Positions 22,892 to 34,080 of a stretch of DNA of 64,000 nt are shown piece after piece; positions within the stretch are counted from its first letter, which is position 1; each line of letters begins with the position of its first letter. Source of the DNA: Microvelia longipes (lineage: Eukaryota > Arthropoda > Insecta > Hemiptera > Veliidae); contig JACMZG010001913.1 of the NCBI GenBank assembly GCA_018340805.1, positions 30,808,127-30,872,126 on the forward strand, written 5' to 3'. A model generated the notes under the pieces. The model ran no database searches, was not told where the DNA came from, and saw only the letters and a program-made list of their open reading frames with translations. The position numbers and the translations under genes were made by a program.

Positions 22892-23600
22892 CTCGAATCC
22901 GTTATTTATCACTCTAATATACAAGGTCTTAAAAGTAAATGGAATGAGCTGGATCACTTTTTAACTTCCCGGAACGATATTAAAATTATTGGACTTACCG
23001 AGCACAACTGCCGGGGTAATGAAATTGATTATTATGTACCTTCAAATTTTTCTCTAGCTTCTGCTTACTGCAGGGAAAATAAAGCCTGGGGAGGGTCAGC
23101 AATATACACTGACTCAAGTATATGCACCCATAATTTTATATCTAAGAATGCCGCTATCGAAAGTATTTTTGAACTTAGTGCAATAACAATACCTAGTATG
23201 AACATGTTAGTTGCCTGCATCTATAGAACTCCAGAGGATTCAAATTTTGAATCCTTTATAGAAAACCTCAATAACTTTCTTGCAGAAGTAACTAAATTAA
23301 ATAAAAAAAATTATTATAATGGGAGATTTTAATGTACATCTTGAAGATAGCACAAACCCTACTCATATTAAACAAAAAGACATTTTTCTAAACCTACTGA
23401 AGAGCTATGGACTACATGAAACTATATTTGACTACACCAGAATTCCCGTTAATGGAAAACCTGCATGCATAGATAACTTCCTGACAAATTACCATCAGGA
23501 CTGGTACACAGCCAAGGTAGGAGGAAAAATGTCAGACCACCATGCCATCGAGTTAACTCTCTCCTGTTATGCTGAAACTGACCAAGGAAAAACTATCATA
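22892..23600 (+). pseudogene. LINE ORF2 apurinic endonuclease domain
   Basis: Reads HSNIQGLKSKWNEL, IIGLTEHN, GGSAIYTD, ACIYRTPED; a frame slip at an A-run near 23310; then MGDFNVHLED and GKMSDHHAIELTL. The active-site set (N, the E of TEH, GDFN, SDH) is present. It nicks target DNA to prime reverse transcription. The frame carries on past 23600 into the ORF2 linker (to about 23921). Confidence 0.85.
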
Positions 23601-23950
23601 ACCAGATGCACCAAAAAAGAAAATATTGAACACCTCATTGACTTGCTTCAAACCCTGTCTTGGGACAGTATTTACGAAATCGAAGATGCAGATCAAGCCA
23701 TGAACAAATTTATAGAAAGTTTAACTTGGGCGCTAGATTTTTCTTGTCCTTACAAAAAAAGGAAAATTAAGATACAAACAAAGTCTTCCGCATGGGTAAA
23801 TGACGATGTTACCAAAAGTCGCGACATGTACTATTTCCTTCGAGACTGGGCCCACCAACATCCATCTCAAGCAACAAAAAGAGAAGCAAATCTGGCTAGA
23901 ACTAGATACAGGAAGTTATAAAGAGCGCCAAGTCCAACTATAACGATAAG

Positions 23951-25655
23951 TTGATTAGTAACTCAAATAATGTTACTAAAACATCCTGGCAAATAGTTCA
24001 AAATGAGCTAAAAACTACATTTAGAAGGAACAAAGCTCAAAATAAAAATCTAAGTGCTAATGGTTTCAATGACTATTTTGTATCTTCGGTCTTTATAAAT
24101 GGAACAAAAATTGATCAATCTAATAATGATTTTAAAATATTTTTAGAAAAAGCACCCCAGCCTGAACATAAATTAGAGCTTCACCATACAAACAGCCAAG
24201 AAGTCTTAGGTCTAGTTAAAAACCTGTCAAATAGTTGCTCACCTGATTGTTTTGGTCTCTCTGCTAGCCTTCTAAAAAAATGCATTCCCTATTTAGTCAC
24301 ACCCATTGTATACCTTACTAATAGGTGTTTTGATCAAGGTAAATTTCCTAAAGTGTTAAAGCTAGCTAGGGTTGTACCTGTGCCTAAGAAGAATAACGCG
24401 TCATCCTATAGAGAGTTTAGGCCTATCTCTCTCTTACCTATGATAGCAAGAGTCATAGAACAAGCTGCTATGGTCAGGATAAGATCCTTTCTAGAAGATA
24501 ACAACCTTCTCCACTCAGAACAATATGGCTTTAGAAAGGGCAAAAGTACAACAACAGCTAGTATAGAAATGGTGCAAAGAATTCTCTCTTGTCTTGAAGA
24601 TAAAAAAACAAGTTGGAATAAGACTATTTGATTTAACTAAAGCATTTGACTTGGTTCCAATTCTCATACTCATATATAAGTGCAAGTACTACACCTTCAG
24701 TGAAAACTGTATTGAATTCCTTGAAGACTTCCTCTTTAATTGGTCTCAGTATGTTGACTTCAACGGACTGTCATCAGTGAAACAAGGCTCAGGATTAGCC
24801 CCGCTTCTCTTCATTTTATTTATAAATGATCTGGCATTCTCCATAGAGAACCTCTATTTATTTACTTCCCTTTTCGCTGATGATGTGTCTATACTGACGT
24901 GGGGTTTATCGCTTGAAGAACTGCTCATGAGGCTTCAGGAGTTTGCTGATCACTTAGAAAATTGGTGCCAAGCAAATGGCCTTAAAATGAATAAAGATAA
25001 GACCCAAGAGCTCATATTTTCGCTAACCAAAAAAGGATTGGAGTCAGTTAATTACCTTGGTCTACAAATAGATAATTGTCCGTCCTGGCAGGATCACACC
25101 CAGAAACTTTCGTCTAAGCTGGCATCATGCCTATTTATGCTTCGTAGACTATCTTTAAATACCTCCATAGAAATATTAAAAAATGTATTTCATGCATGCT
25201 TTATGAGCAGACTGTCATATGGAGTCATTGCATGGGGAAATTCAGACCAAAACAACAAAATATTCATCATGCAAAAAGCAGCCATAAGGATCATCTTCGG
25301 CTTGAAGCCAAGAATTAGTTGTGTAGGATACTTTAAAAAAGCAAACTGCTTAACACTGCCCAGTCTCTTTATCTACCACTGCTTGATGGAAGTAAAGAAT
25401 CAGGAGCTGACCTGGACAACACCAACTCACCAGTACAACACCCGGGGAAAGGATCTGGTCATTCCCTTCTGTCGACTAGCGACTACACAAAGGTGTTCTC
25501 CCCAACAAATTGGTCTCCGCTTACTCAACCATCTTCCAGAAGAAAAGAGGAACCTACCACACAACTTATTCAAATCATTTATTAAAAAGAGTCTCAAAGA
25601 AGCCGAACTCTACTCAGTCGAGGAGTTTTTTACAAAAGTTTTTTTTAAAATATAA
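23951..25655 (+). pseudogene. LINE ORF2 reverse transcriptase, one frameshift
   Basis: Two overlapping frames (23951-24631 and 24594-25655). Motifs in order: CSPDCFGLSASLLKK, RPISLLPMIARVIEQ, QYGFRKGKSTTTAS, LFDLTKAFDLV (first Asp), LFILFINDLAFS, LFADDVSILT (FADD in place of YADD), GLKMNKDKTQELIF and VNYLGLQID. The C-terminal region (SYGVIAWGNS, FIMQKAAIRIIFG) is typical. A single slip in GATAAAAAAACAAG near 24600 separates the halves. The catalytic residues are kept, so decay looks recent. Confidence 0.85.
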
Positions 25656-25786
25656 ATTTTGACGACAGTACTGCCATTTTATGTAATGCCATTACTTATA
25701 AATATGTTATGTTATGTTATGTTATGTAGTAAAACCAAAGAATATAAATATAAGAATGTCAGAAGAAATACATCAGTTTCTGACAG

Positions 25787-25906
25787 GAGTTGGGGGTAAA
25801 TTTGGTAGAAAGCGCCACTATAAGGTGCTGGTCTCTTGCAGACCAGCACTAACACTTTGGCTTTGAAACTAACACTTCTTATCATTGCTTTACCCCCACT
25901 TACTAT
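25787..25906. mobile_element. Small TIR element with a short-loop hairpin core
   Basis: AGTTGGGGGTAAA at 25787 and TTTACCCCCACT ending at about 25905 are inverted. In the centre GTGCTGGTCT and AGACCAGCAC (25825-25849) form a 10-bp stem with a 5-nt loop. It lies between the LINE tail and the BEL/Pao relic. No target duplication identified. Confidence 0.45.
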
Positions 25907-25982
25907 ATAACACTCTTCCCGCCTGTCTAAAGTTATTATTTTGAAATAATCTCGTTCTGTATTTACATTTTTTCTGGATTTA

Positions 25983-27162
25983 TAGGTTTTTAGAGAAAAT
26001 TAAAAGGTCAGTCAGTAGCAAAGGAAAAGGGAATAAACTAGTCATTAAGGATAAGTCAGTTATTTCAGGGGAATTAAAAGAGTTAAGTTTTAATGTAGAT
26101 GAGGTCAGTAGGGCTGAAATTAAAGTTTTATGGTATATTCAAAAAGATAAATTAGAACTAGGAAATTTAAAAACTTTACGAACTATTGTTGACGAAAATA
26201 GATTAATAAGAGTCAAAAGTAAAATAGAAAACGGTAATTTTGAAAGAGATTTCACAAACCCAATAAGTATTACCAGATAAGCATAGGTTAGTTGAAAGTT
26301 TAGTTAACGAATTTCATTTTAAAAACTGCCATGCAGGGGTGCAAACAACTTAGTCTAAAATTAGAGATTTTAAGGGCAGACGAACCGTCATTAGAAAATG
26401 TATAGTCTGTAGGAGATTTGCAAGCAAACCTCTAAATCTACCAGAGCCACCTTTACCGGCTGATAGAGTTATAGCGGGCGGCGTATTTGAGACGTGTGGG
26501 GTGGATTTAGGGGGACCACTCATAATAAGAGTTGGAACATCGACGTGGTTTGTATTATTTACTTGTGCGGTGTACCGTGCAGTGCACTTAGAACTAGTCG
26601 AGAGTTTGTCTACTGAAGTGTTTTTGAGAGCGCTTAGAAAATTCATTGCGCGGCGCGGTAGAGTAAAAACAATTATTTGCGATAACGCCACAAATTTTAA
26701 GGGTGCAGCAAATTTAGTTACTAAGATAGAGTGGGAAAAGGTAGAAGAAAATTTAACGACCGAAAAAATTAGATTCAAATTCCATTGAATTTGAATCTAA
26801 TTTTTTTTCCGGCGGCACCTTGGTGGCGAGGTTTTTTTTGAGAGATTGGTAAGGTTAAAAGATGTATTAAGAAAAGTATTAGGTAGATCTATGGTAAACT
26901 TCAAAGAGCTCTATACTATATTGTGTGACATAGAGTCAGTTATTAATTCTAGACCGCTCACGTATGTAGCGGAAGGAGAAATGTTAAAACCATTAACACC
27001 TTTAGATTTTCTAATCAATGCGAAATTCGGATGTGAAGTTGGAGATTTAAATGTAATTGACGAACATACCCTAAGAGAAACATCATAATATATTCATAAC
27101 TTAAGGGAACAATTGAAAAATAGATTTACCTACGAATATTTAGGCCTTTTAGTACACAGGGG

Positions 27163-27196
<34 letters not shown>

Positions 27197-27415
27197 AGGT
27201 TTAAGAGAAATTAGAGCTTGGGGATATAGTTTTAGTAGAGGTAGATAAACTAAAGAGAATCATGTGGCCAATAGGCAGGATCATAGAGTTTATACAAGGG
27301 AGAGATGGACAGGTAAGAACGGTGAAGATACGAACAGCGAAAGGAGAGCTCTGGACACCCGTGCAGAAGGTTTACTTAATAAATAATAACTTCAACAAAT
27401 CTTCTTGATAATTAA
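25983..27415 (+). pseudogene. BEL/Pao LTR retrotransposon relic: RNase H end, integrase and tail
   Basis: Reads LWYIQKDKLELGNLKTL (end of the pre-integrase region), then HRLVESLVNEFHFKNCHAGVQ and CIVCRRF, an H2C2 zinc site. The integrase core follows (CGVDLGGPL, LFTCAVYRAVHLELV, ICDNATNFKGA), then after a break GRSMVNFKELYTILCDIESV-INSRPLTY and PLTPLDFL. The tail (GDIVLVEVDK, WPIGRIIEFIQGRDGQVR) matches the post-core domain. First two catalytic acids are D of GVDLGG and D of CDNATN; the E is in IESVINSRPL. Broken by a slip near 26275, a stop at 26350, a hairpin insertion at 26763-26806 and a 27-nt A run at about 27169. No gag, protease or 5' LTR is present. Confidence 0.88.
26763..26806. repeat. 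Perfect 20-bp-arm hairpin inside the integrase
   Basis: Arms 26763-26782 and 26787-26806 are perfectly complementary with a 4-nt CATT loop. The family context expects F-x-P-P-A-A-P-W-W directly after RFKF. Here the right arm is extra DNA that interrupts the frame. Confidence 0.9.
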
Positions 27416-27472
27416 TTAGTATTTATTAAAATAGTTTAGGGCATTTTTATTATATACAGTGCTTCACCAAGG

Positions 27473-27665
27473 TGGTGTGGAGGATGTTGAGAATGTCATA
27501 AACAGTAGTTAAATAATTAACTTGTTAATATGTAAATTTATATATTTGTCAATGTCTGTCAAATAAATCACTCACTTTTTAGAATTGGACCAAAGTGTTT
27601 CATTTCGAACAGGTGGACTAGACAGATGGCTCCCAGAGGTGGACTAGACTAATGGCTCCGAAATA
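27473..27665 (+). repeat. Possible 3' LTR of the BEL/Pao relic
   Basis: Starts TGTGGAGGATGTTGAGAATG shortly after the last pol codons, as BEL/Pao 3' LTRs do. It contains AATAAA (about 27562) and a 23-bp direct repeat AGGTGGACTAGACAGATGGC / AGGTGGACTAGACTAATGGC at 27611-27655. With no 5' partner in the window the LTR cannot be delimited. Confidence 0.45.
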
Positions 27666-27674
27666 ATAATTTTT

Positions 27675-27805
27675 ATTATAACCTTAACTCACTCTTACAG
27701 GAGGTTTCAATGAGGTTACAAAGAGCTCCTGAGAGCGCCAAAAAGATGTTTTAGGCTTCTTAATGTATTTAGATAGGCTATGCCCCTCTAGTATATATCT
27801 CTATG
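27675..27805. mobile_element. Right end of the split hAT-like MITE
   Basis: TAACCTTAACTCACTCTTAC-AGGAG, TTACAAAGAGCTC.TGAGAG, GATGTTTTAGGC, AGATAGGCTATGCCCCTCTA-GTATATATCTCTATG, matching the other half of 37697-38003 in reverse complement. The 8 bp outside (GTTTCGAC) do not match those left of 21679 (GTAATGTG). Confidence 0.75.
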
Positions 27806-27863
27806 GTTTCGACCGCGCCTTATACATTAACTGATTTTAGCCGTGTGTTACACTATAGTATTT
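27806..27863. mobile_element. Solitary ends of TIR families E and D
   Basis: TTCGACCGCGCCTTAT (about 27807-27823) is the terminus of family E. AACTGATTTTAGCCGTGTGT-TACACTATA (about 27831-27860) is the terminus of family D. No matching left ends lie nearby, so these are broken remnants. Confidence 0.6.
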
Positions 27864-28799
27864 ATTTTGTTTACTATGAAGGTTAGATAACCTAAAAAGA
27901 TTATTTACAGTTTTTCTTTTCTTCCTTTTCTCCTCTTTCGTCTAATCCAAAGTTTAATAAAAAAATGAATGAGAAGAATAGTAGTGCAGAGCATAGTATT
28001 GTACGCTAGTTCTCATGCCGAAGAAACCACTTTTGATTACCAAGCGAAGTGAGTCTAAAGTTAAAAATTATCGCGGTACTCCGATCACAAGTTTTTTCTA
28101 TCTCTGTAAGGTATAAAAGCTGAGGCAGCAACTTATTTTGTTACTTTTGTATTTGTTACACTTTTGAAATAATAAATGTTTTTTTATTTTTTATTTATTT
28201 TATTTTATCAGAAAGGTTTTTCATCCATCATAGATTCTGAGAAAAGACTATAAATCCCTTTTAAAGTGAATCTACCTGAACCACCCTGATATGTTAAAAG
28301 AAAAATTAATATAATTACAAACATTCATAAATATTTATTAATTAATGAACCATGGTTGAAATATATAAGTTTGAACTTTTAAAACCTTCATAGTAAAATT
28401 TAATTATCATTCACCAGTTTATAAAAGAAATATAGGAATAATATTCCATCGCAAGTGTACGCAAGTTGAGCGAATTTCTTTTAGAGACCTTCTTGCTCAA
28501 CAATCATTTTTTTTGCATAATTTTAAGATTTATTCCTAAAATTTAGCATTATATATTTAATTATTATATAAATATAAGAAGATAAGAAGTCACAATACTA
28601 CAAGCTTGTCAATTTTCCTAATTTTTACTTTTCCTTTTTTTTTATAATAAAAATATATATATATTTATACTTTATAATATAAAAATAATATATTTTTATA
28701 TTATAAGTAATTATTATTATTTTTATTTCATATATAAATTATTATTTTTTATTTAATATAAAGTAAATATAATATATTTATTTTTATATAAAATACATT

Positions 28800-29195
28800 T
28801 TCAAATAATGAAAATAAAATACAATTTTAAACATTTTCAATATTAAAAATAAAAAATACGATTTTTAAACATTTCAAATATTGAAAATAAAAATACGATT
28901 TTAAACATTTTCAAATATTGAAATAAAAAATACGATTTTTAAACATTTCAAATATTGAAAATAAAAATACATTTTTAAACATTTTCAAATATTGAAAATA
29001 AAATACGATTTTTAAACATTTTCAAATATTGAAATTAAAAATACGATTTTAACATTTTCAAATATTGAAAATAAAAATACGATTTTTAAACATTTTCAAA
29101 TATTGAAAATAAAAATACGATTTTTAAACATTTTCAAATATTGAAAATAAAAATACATTTAAACATTTCAAAATATAAATAAAATACGTTTTTAT
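28800..29195. repeat. Minisatellite, about 37-bp unit
   Basis: Around ten to eleven copies of AAATATTGAAAATAAAAATA-CGATTTTTAAACATTTTC with single-base length changes in A and T runs. Preceded at 28630-28800 by low-complexity AT sequence. Confidence 0.92.
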
Positions 29196-29406
29196 TTAAA
29201 AAAAAATGTTCTCCCTTGTCCCATAAATTATACAAAACTATGCCAATAATTTCAAATCAGTTCCGCACATCATTTTGCGCGCTCATTAATAGCTTAGTTT
29301 ATGCTAATCATTGAAATATTCCTGTGAAATACATCAAAAGATTTTACAAATAAAGGCTCTAGTTATTATCACTTAGCTTTGTGTTTTGTTGCTACAGATA
29401 CATTAA

Positions 29407-29447
29407 CATAAAGTATATATATGTTTATATATATATTATATATATAT

Positions 29448-29501
<54 letters not shown>

Positions 29502-29515
29502 GTGTGTGTGTATAG
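29407..29515. repeat. (TA)n / (TG)n microsatellite
   Basis: An interrupted (TA)n run followed by GTGTGTGTG at about 29503-29512. Further (TA)n runs are at 31026-31086 and 38346-38386. Confidence 0.95.
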
Positions 29516-31202
29516 GCGCGCTTTCACTTGATAATTACGAATTATGAAATAATATTTTTTTTTGTTTTAAACAGATTTTGGATTTACTCCTATATTCGTC
29601 ATTTGCCGTCTATCGCATTAGTGATTTTTTTTCAAAGGAAATTCGCTTAAATGAAGCTTACAAAACGGCCTTTTTCATTTTCCATTAGTCGTGATTTGCT
29701 TTCTAGTTTCTATAGCCCTGCCAGTCTTTTATGTCATTTTATTAACTGGACGATGAGATAAAGAAATCTAAAAGAATTGATTTTATCAATTGCTCGGTGT
29801 TTCACAAAAGAAAATATAGTGGCTATTAATTATTCTAAAAGTGTACCTTTTGGATCAAAAGAAAAAAAATGCATCATCCTTTGTTCATAATATAACCATG
29901 GCAGTAGACTATGGAACTGTATTTACCTTTCAATACATTTTATCAAGTAAACTAATGCGAGACAGTAAAATTGTCACAAAAAGGAAGTCACGCCTGACGT
30001 AACGAAAAGATTACTCTTTAAAAGCATATTTTTTTTACTTTTCTAACAGAAAGCGTATATAGAAAAGTATTGTGTTTATCTTAAAAACATAAAAACTAAG
30101 ATTCGAAACCAAGGTTTTATCGAAATTATCCGTTTCAGGGATAATTTTCTTGCGTTCTGAGTGGTTTCCATAATGCTTTCTGACTTTGTTGGTGTTTGTG
30201 TCGAGTTTTCCTCAAACATTGAATATAAGGTCTTGTAGTTATGCTTGGAAGTTAAAGTCTAAACTTAAAAGATATTTTTATAAAGTAATGGTAATAGGTT
30301 GTTGCGATTGGCCGAAAAGTTTGAGTGGGGGTAAATGTTAAGAAGATGAAAAAAATCAAAGCCAGTGTTGAAATCGCCTGTATTAAATAATTAAATAAAG
30401 GAAAATCAGGCACGGTGGTCCGCATGTTGGGCGAATTTCAATTTCCTTTGGATGCGTGTTTCCGTGCTTAACAACAATCCTGGTTGGAATGATAATATTT
30501 TATCGTTTTTTACATTATATAATTTCCATTTCTCACTTATTGTTCCGGTTAATGCTTTAGAACCTAAGCAGTTCCTCAATTATCAAGCACTGCTCGCTTT
30601 GTAACTCATTTTGTCTTAATTTTTGAAAGGAAATATGCTTAATTATCTAGTTGTTTATACAAAACTCTACCTTTAAAGTATGCAGTACGCACTATTATTT
30701 GTAGTTCAAGCTTAGTTACTTTTATCTTTAAAGGTTTTAGAGCATTTCCTTTGATACATACAGAAAACTTTGACTTCGAACCGGGTTCATTCGATTCAGC
30801 GTCTCAAAAACATAAATATTAAACTTTTTCGTGGCGAAAATTATTAACCCTGAATTTTTCCGATTTTTTTAAAATTTTGCTGTCTCAGCAAACCAGGTTA
30901 ATGACGTCACAAAAACATGGTTTTCAATACGTCCTCTCCAAGGTTGTTTTTCGTACCAAGTTTGATTAAAATATTAATCCGTTGAAAGATAGCTTGTTTT
31001 TACAAGAAAGTCTATAGAAATACATAATATATATATATATATATTATTATATATATATATATTATATATATATATATATATATAATATTTTCGCAAAACG
31101 TATGTTTTCGTCATTAGGGACTTTGAAACGGATTTGTGGCGTGGTCATCCGAGGTTCGACTTACGCTATGACGCTATGAGTTGTGGAGTTTTAAGGAATG
31201 AG

Positions 31203-31387
31203 ATAAAACAGAGTCTTTCTACTATTATGTATATTGACATAGTCAGCTTTAACTTTAACAGATCTTCAGCGGTTACAGTTTGTCTACAGGTTTGTCCAGA
31301 CTTTTTTTTTCATTGCTTGCCGAAAAAAAAAAAAGTAAGAGCTGGCTATGTCAAATATACATCATTTGTGGAGAGACTCTGTTTTAT
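31203..31387. mobile_element. MITE with TIR ATAAAACAGAGTC
   Basis: 185 bp. Left ATAAAACAGAGTCTTTCTAC-...ATATTGACATAGTCAGC and right complement ATAAAACAGAGTCTCTCCAC-...ATATTTGACATAGCCAGC pair over about 50 bp. A further single end of the family is at 58713-58760. The + strand frame across it (31134-31400) is not a gene. Confidence 0.8.
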
Positions 31388-34080
31388 TTTTGTTAATTAA
31401 TTAAAGACTTTTGGTACGACGTTTTAAAATTTGAGTTAAACATAAACCGCAACCGGTTTTTGGTTAGGTTTGAGTTAATTTTAAATTTAATCTATGGAAT
31501 ATTGGCTTCATAAATAACACTGAGCCTATTGATATATGATATATGTTTGAGCAGATGATTCTGATCCTACAATATTATACAAATCTGTAAGCATTTAGAA
31601 TTAAATAAACAATTAATTAATAAGCATGGAAACACATGTATAAGCACACATAGGTATAAGCATTACAGCAAAAAATAAACTATTGCATTTTATCGAGGTT
31701 CTACTTAAATTAGTAAAGGTTTCTGTAAAAAAAATAATACTGATTATTTATTAATAGTCGCGATATTATTTTCGACTAATTAATGATTGACATATATGTA
31801 AACAATGTGTTAAATTTTGTAAATTTCAAGTTGCATAAGGCTCAGGACTTATAACCTGGGGCAGTAGAATGCTCTCTAAAGCCACCCCTAGCTGCCCCAC
31901 AACTCATAGTGGGGCAGAGAGAATAAAACTGGCGTAAGAGGCAAGATTTGCTCAGTATCCGACTCTCGGGCGCCATGCTCACATCTCTGTATTTCTACTG
32001 TAAAATGTAACTTTATCTATCGTTTTCAACGTGTTTCCGTTACGATACGTTTCCAATCGAATTAATCAACATTTTTTATTGAATTTAACACATGAGGTAA
32101 TTAACTATTGAAATTATTTTGGTTTATCTAGATATAAGTATTATTGATTTCAAAGTAATAATATAAAAAAAATTGTTAAAGAAACAAATAAATAATATAC
32201 TTTGTCTTATATGACAAGATTTCCTCAAATAAATCATAAATATTAAGATTCTTATACAAACAATAATTTAATTTTAAAAAAGCCTCAAAATTGTGACTCT
32301 TAGACCCAACATCATATATATTTATATTGAGTCATCTGCTTGTTTGAAGTCATTAAACCCCACGATAGTCTGGGCTTTGCATCCAAGGTTATCCTCTTAG
32401 TTTATTATTAAAATAAATTATCACCAACTTTAGATTATATATAGAGTGTAACGGTTACCACTAGCTAGACAACTAACTTGAGGTGGCTGCCGTAGGGGTG
32501 TCCTGATAGGCTGCAAGCATAAACAAATATTACTAGAGGGTACATACCCTATCTTAATACAGTGAAAGCTTGGAACGTAGAGCATATAGAAACATAAAAC
32601 AGAGCCTAAAAGCTCAAAACGAGCAGATTGTTGGGACATCATTAACCCAGTGTGTTGTCAGAAATTTGTTGAAAAAAAACAGTAAAATTTAGAGTAAAAA
32701 CAGTAAAATTTAGAGTAAAAATAGTAAAACTGTATGTGAGGATAAACGTTTTGGTGACGTTTATTGGGTCATTGAAATTAGGGAACCCGGCCTGGAGTTT
32801 GCTGAGTAATCAAATAATGATAACAATTTCATTAATTACCGGAAAAACTGAAATAAAGACTTAAGCAGTTTTTCTACTCCTTTACCAATTTTCTTTTTAA
32901 TGGGATTGAGTAAAAAAAATTAAAATTAGAATTAACTGAGATTTAAATGAGTGTGAATAATGTTATGCAGTGCAGATTTCTGGATGATGCCCATAGATTT
33001 GTACAAACTTTTTCTTTGCATAAATTTATGCCTTCTCTTAAAAAAATTCGAAATAAATTGAGCAACAGGTAGTGATACTGCTCCTGAAGTTATGAAACGT
33101 GAATTCATAATCTAAGCAAGAAATGAATTTTGAGCATCGAAGGATTTATTAATAGAAAATTTGCCCGGTTTGTGGACAATCGTGCCAATTTTTTGTGCAG
33201 AGAGTGACTTTATGTGCTGTATTTTATTATTAATTTTTTTAAATAAGACCCTTTATTAACTATAATAATAATGATTCAAATACAAATAAAATTAAAGTAC
33301 AAGAATAAACAACTACAAAAGGTATAATACGTTCAAGTACTATTTACATCTTGTTAATGTCTTGTATTACAACCTGAGTTCACATAGCGTGCTCGCAATT
33401 GAATGCCACCTCGTTTCATGAGACTCGCTAACAAATGCCTTGCTATTATTATCCTGTTTAAATATTAAGTAAGGGAAATTACTTTCCAAATTCTTAGCTT
33501 GAATTTCATATTTGACCATAAGTTGGCATTTACCCTTCCAATCTATTAAACTGACTTTTCCAAAAAATTAAAGTTACACGAAAATAAATAGAAATATATG
33601 GGTGAAAATTCTGGAGCTAAGGTCCGCTAGCTGAGCGAATTTCTTTGTATAGCGCGCTTTCTTGCTTAAGCTATCGGTATATTTTAAGTATAATATTAAA
33701 TACTTATACAATATCGGTATAATATATACAATATATATTAATAAAGTATGAATAAATACTTTAATAATATATAATAAAGAGCAGCCTTCGCAATAATATT
33801 TATAATATTTATTCGAAATTTAATTATATTTTTGTACAAATATAAATTTAATTTATACATTCAAACATTACAGACGTATTAGGTACATAGTAGTATCCTT
33901 ACTTTGACGCAAAGTAAGACAAAAATCACCTTCCCTCATCCTCTTCATAATCCATATCTCAAAAGCTCTTTTTACTAATCTTCACCTCTTGACTTAGATA
34001 TTAGATATACATATAAAGTATTGCAATCACTAAAAATACCCAAAACGGAAGTTTCCTCGTAATCATTTGTTCACGTTTTT
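31388..34080. other. Gene-free stretch with one GC-richer island
   Basis: No coding exon recognised. 31840-31990 is GC-richer and holds the hairpin CTGCCCCAC/GTGGGGCAG around 31893-31918; it matches no RNA family I know. A SINE copy at 32345-32522 is listed separately. The rest is AT-rich. Confidence 0.5.
32345..32522 (+). mobile_element. tRNA-derived SINE, copy 3 (degenerate)
   Basis: Matches copy 1 through CTGGGCTTTGCATCCAAGGT-TA, CTC.TAGTTTATTA, AAATAAATTATC.CCAACTTTAGA, GAGTGTAACGGTTACCACTA, GAGGTGGCTGCCGTAGGGGT and CTGATAGGCTGCAAG. The tRNA head and the tail are eroded. Confidence 0.7.

Larger units (their letters stand above)
21806..25730 (+). mobile_element. CR1-like non-LTR retrotransposon, near full length but frameshifted
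   Basis: ORF1 with PHD finger and ORF2 with AP endonuclease and reverse transcriptase, ending in a (ATGTT)n tail at 25703-25728. That layout with no RNase H fits the CR1/L2 group of LINEs. The parts are listed separately. At least five frame breaks (near 21905, 22265, 23315, 23920 and 24620) show it cannot encode intact proteins. It sits inside the hAT-like MITE and directly upstream of a BEL/Pao relic. Confidence 0.85.
27864..31200. other. Gene-free AT-rich stretch
   Basis: No coding exon seen. 28450-28502 and 33616-33672 share GAGCGAATTTCTTT and CTTTCTTGCT-type motifs. 30860-30990 is an R2 fragment (CAGCAAACCAGGTTAATGAC, TACCAAGTTTGAT). 30555-30600 (minus) and 37616-37655 share GCTTGATAATTGAG.AACTG. 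The rest holds nothing I can assign. Confidence 0.5.

Noticed and set aside
26350..26778. Minus-strand 142-codon open frame
   Set aside because: It is the antisense shadow of the BEL/Pao integrase, whose sense frame has family motifs.
25983..27415. Endogenous retrovirus
   Set aside because: Integrase features match BEL/Pao and no envelope gene or complete LTR pair is present.
31134..31400. 88-codon + strand frame
   Set aside because: It covers a MITE from end to end, including its A and T runs; no protein similarity recognised.
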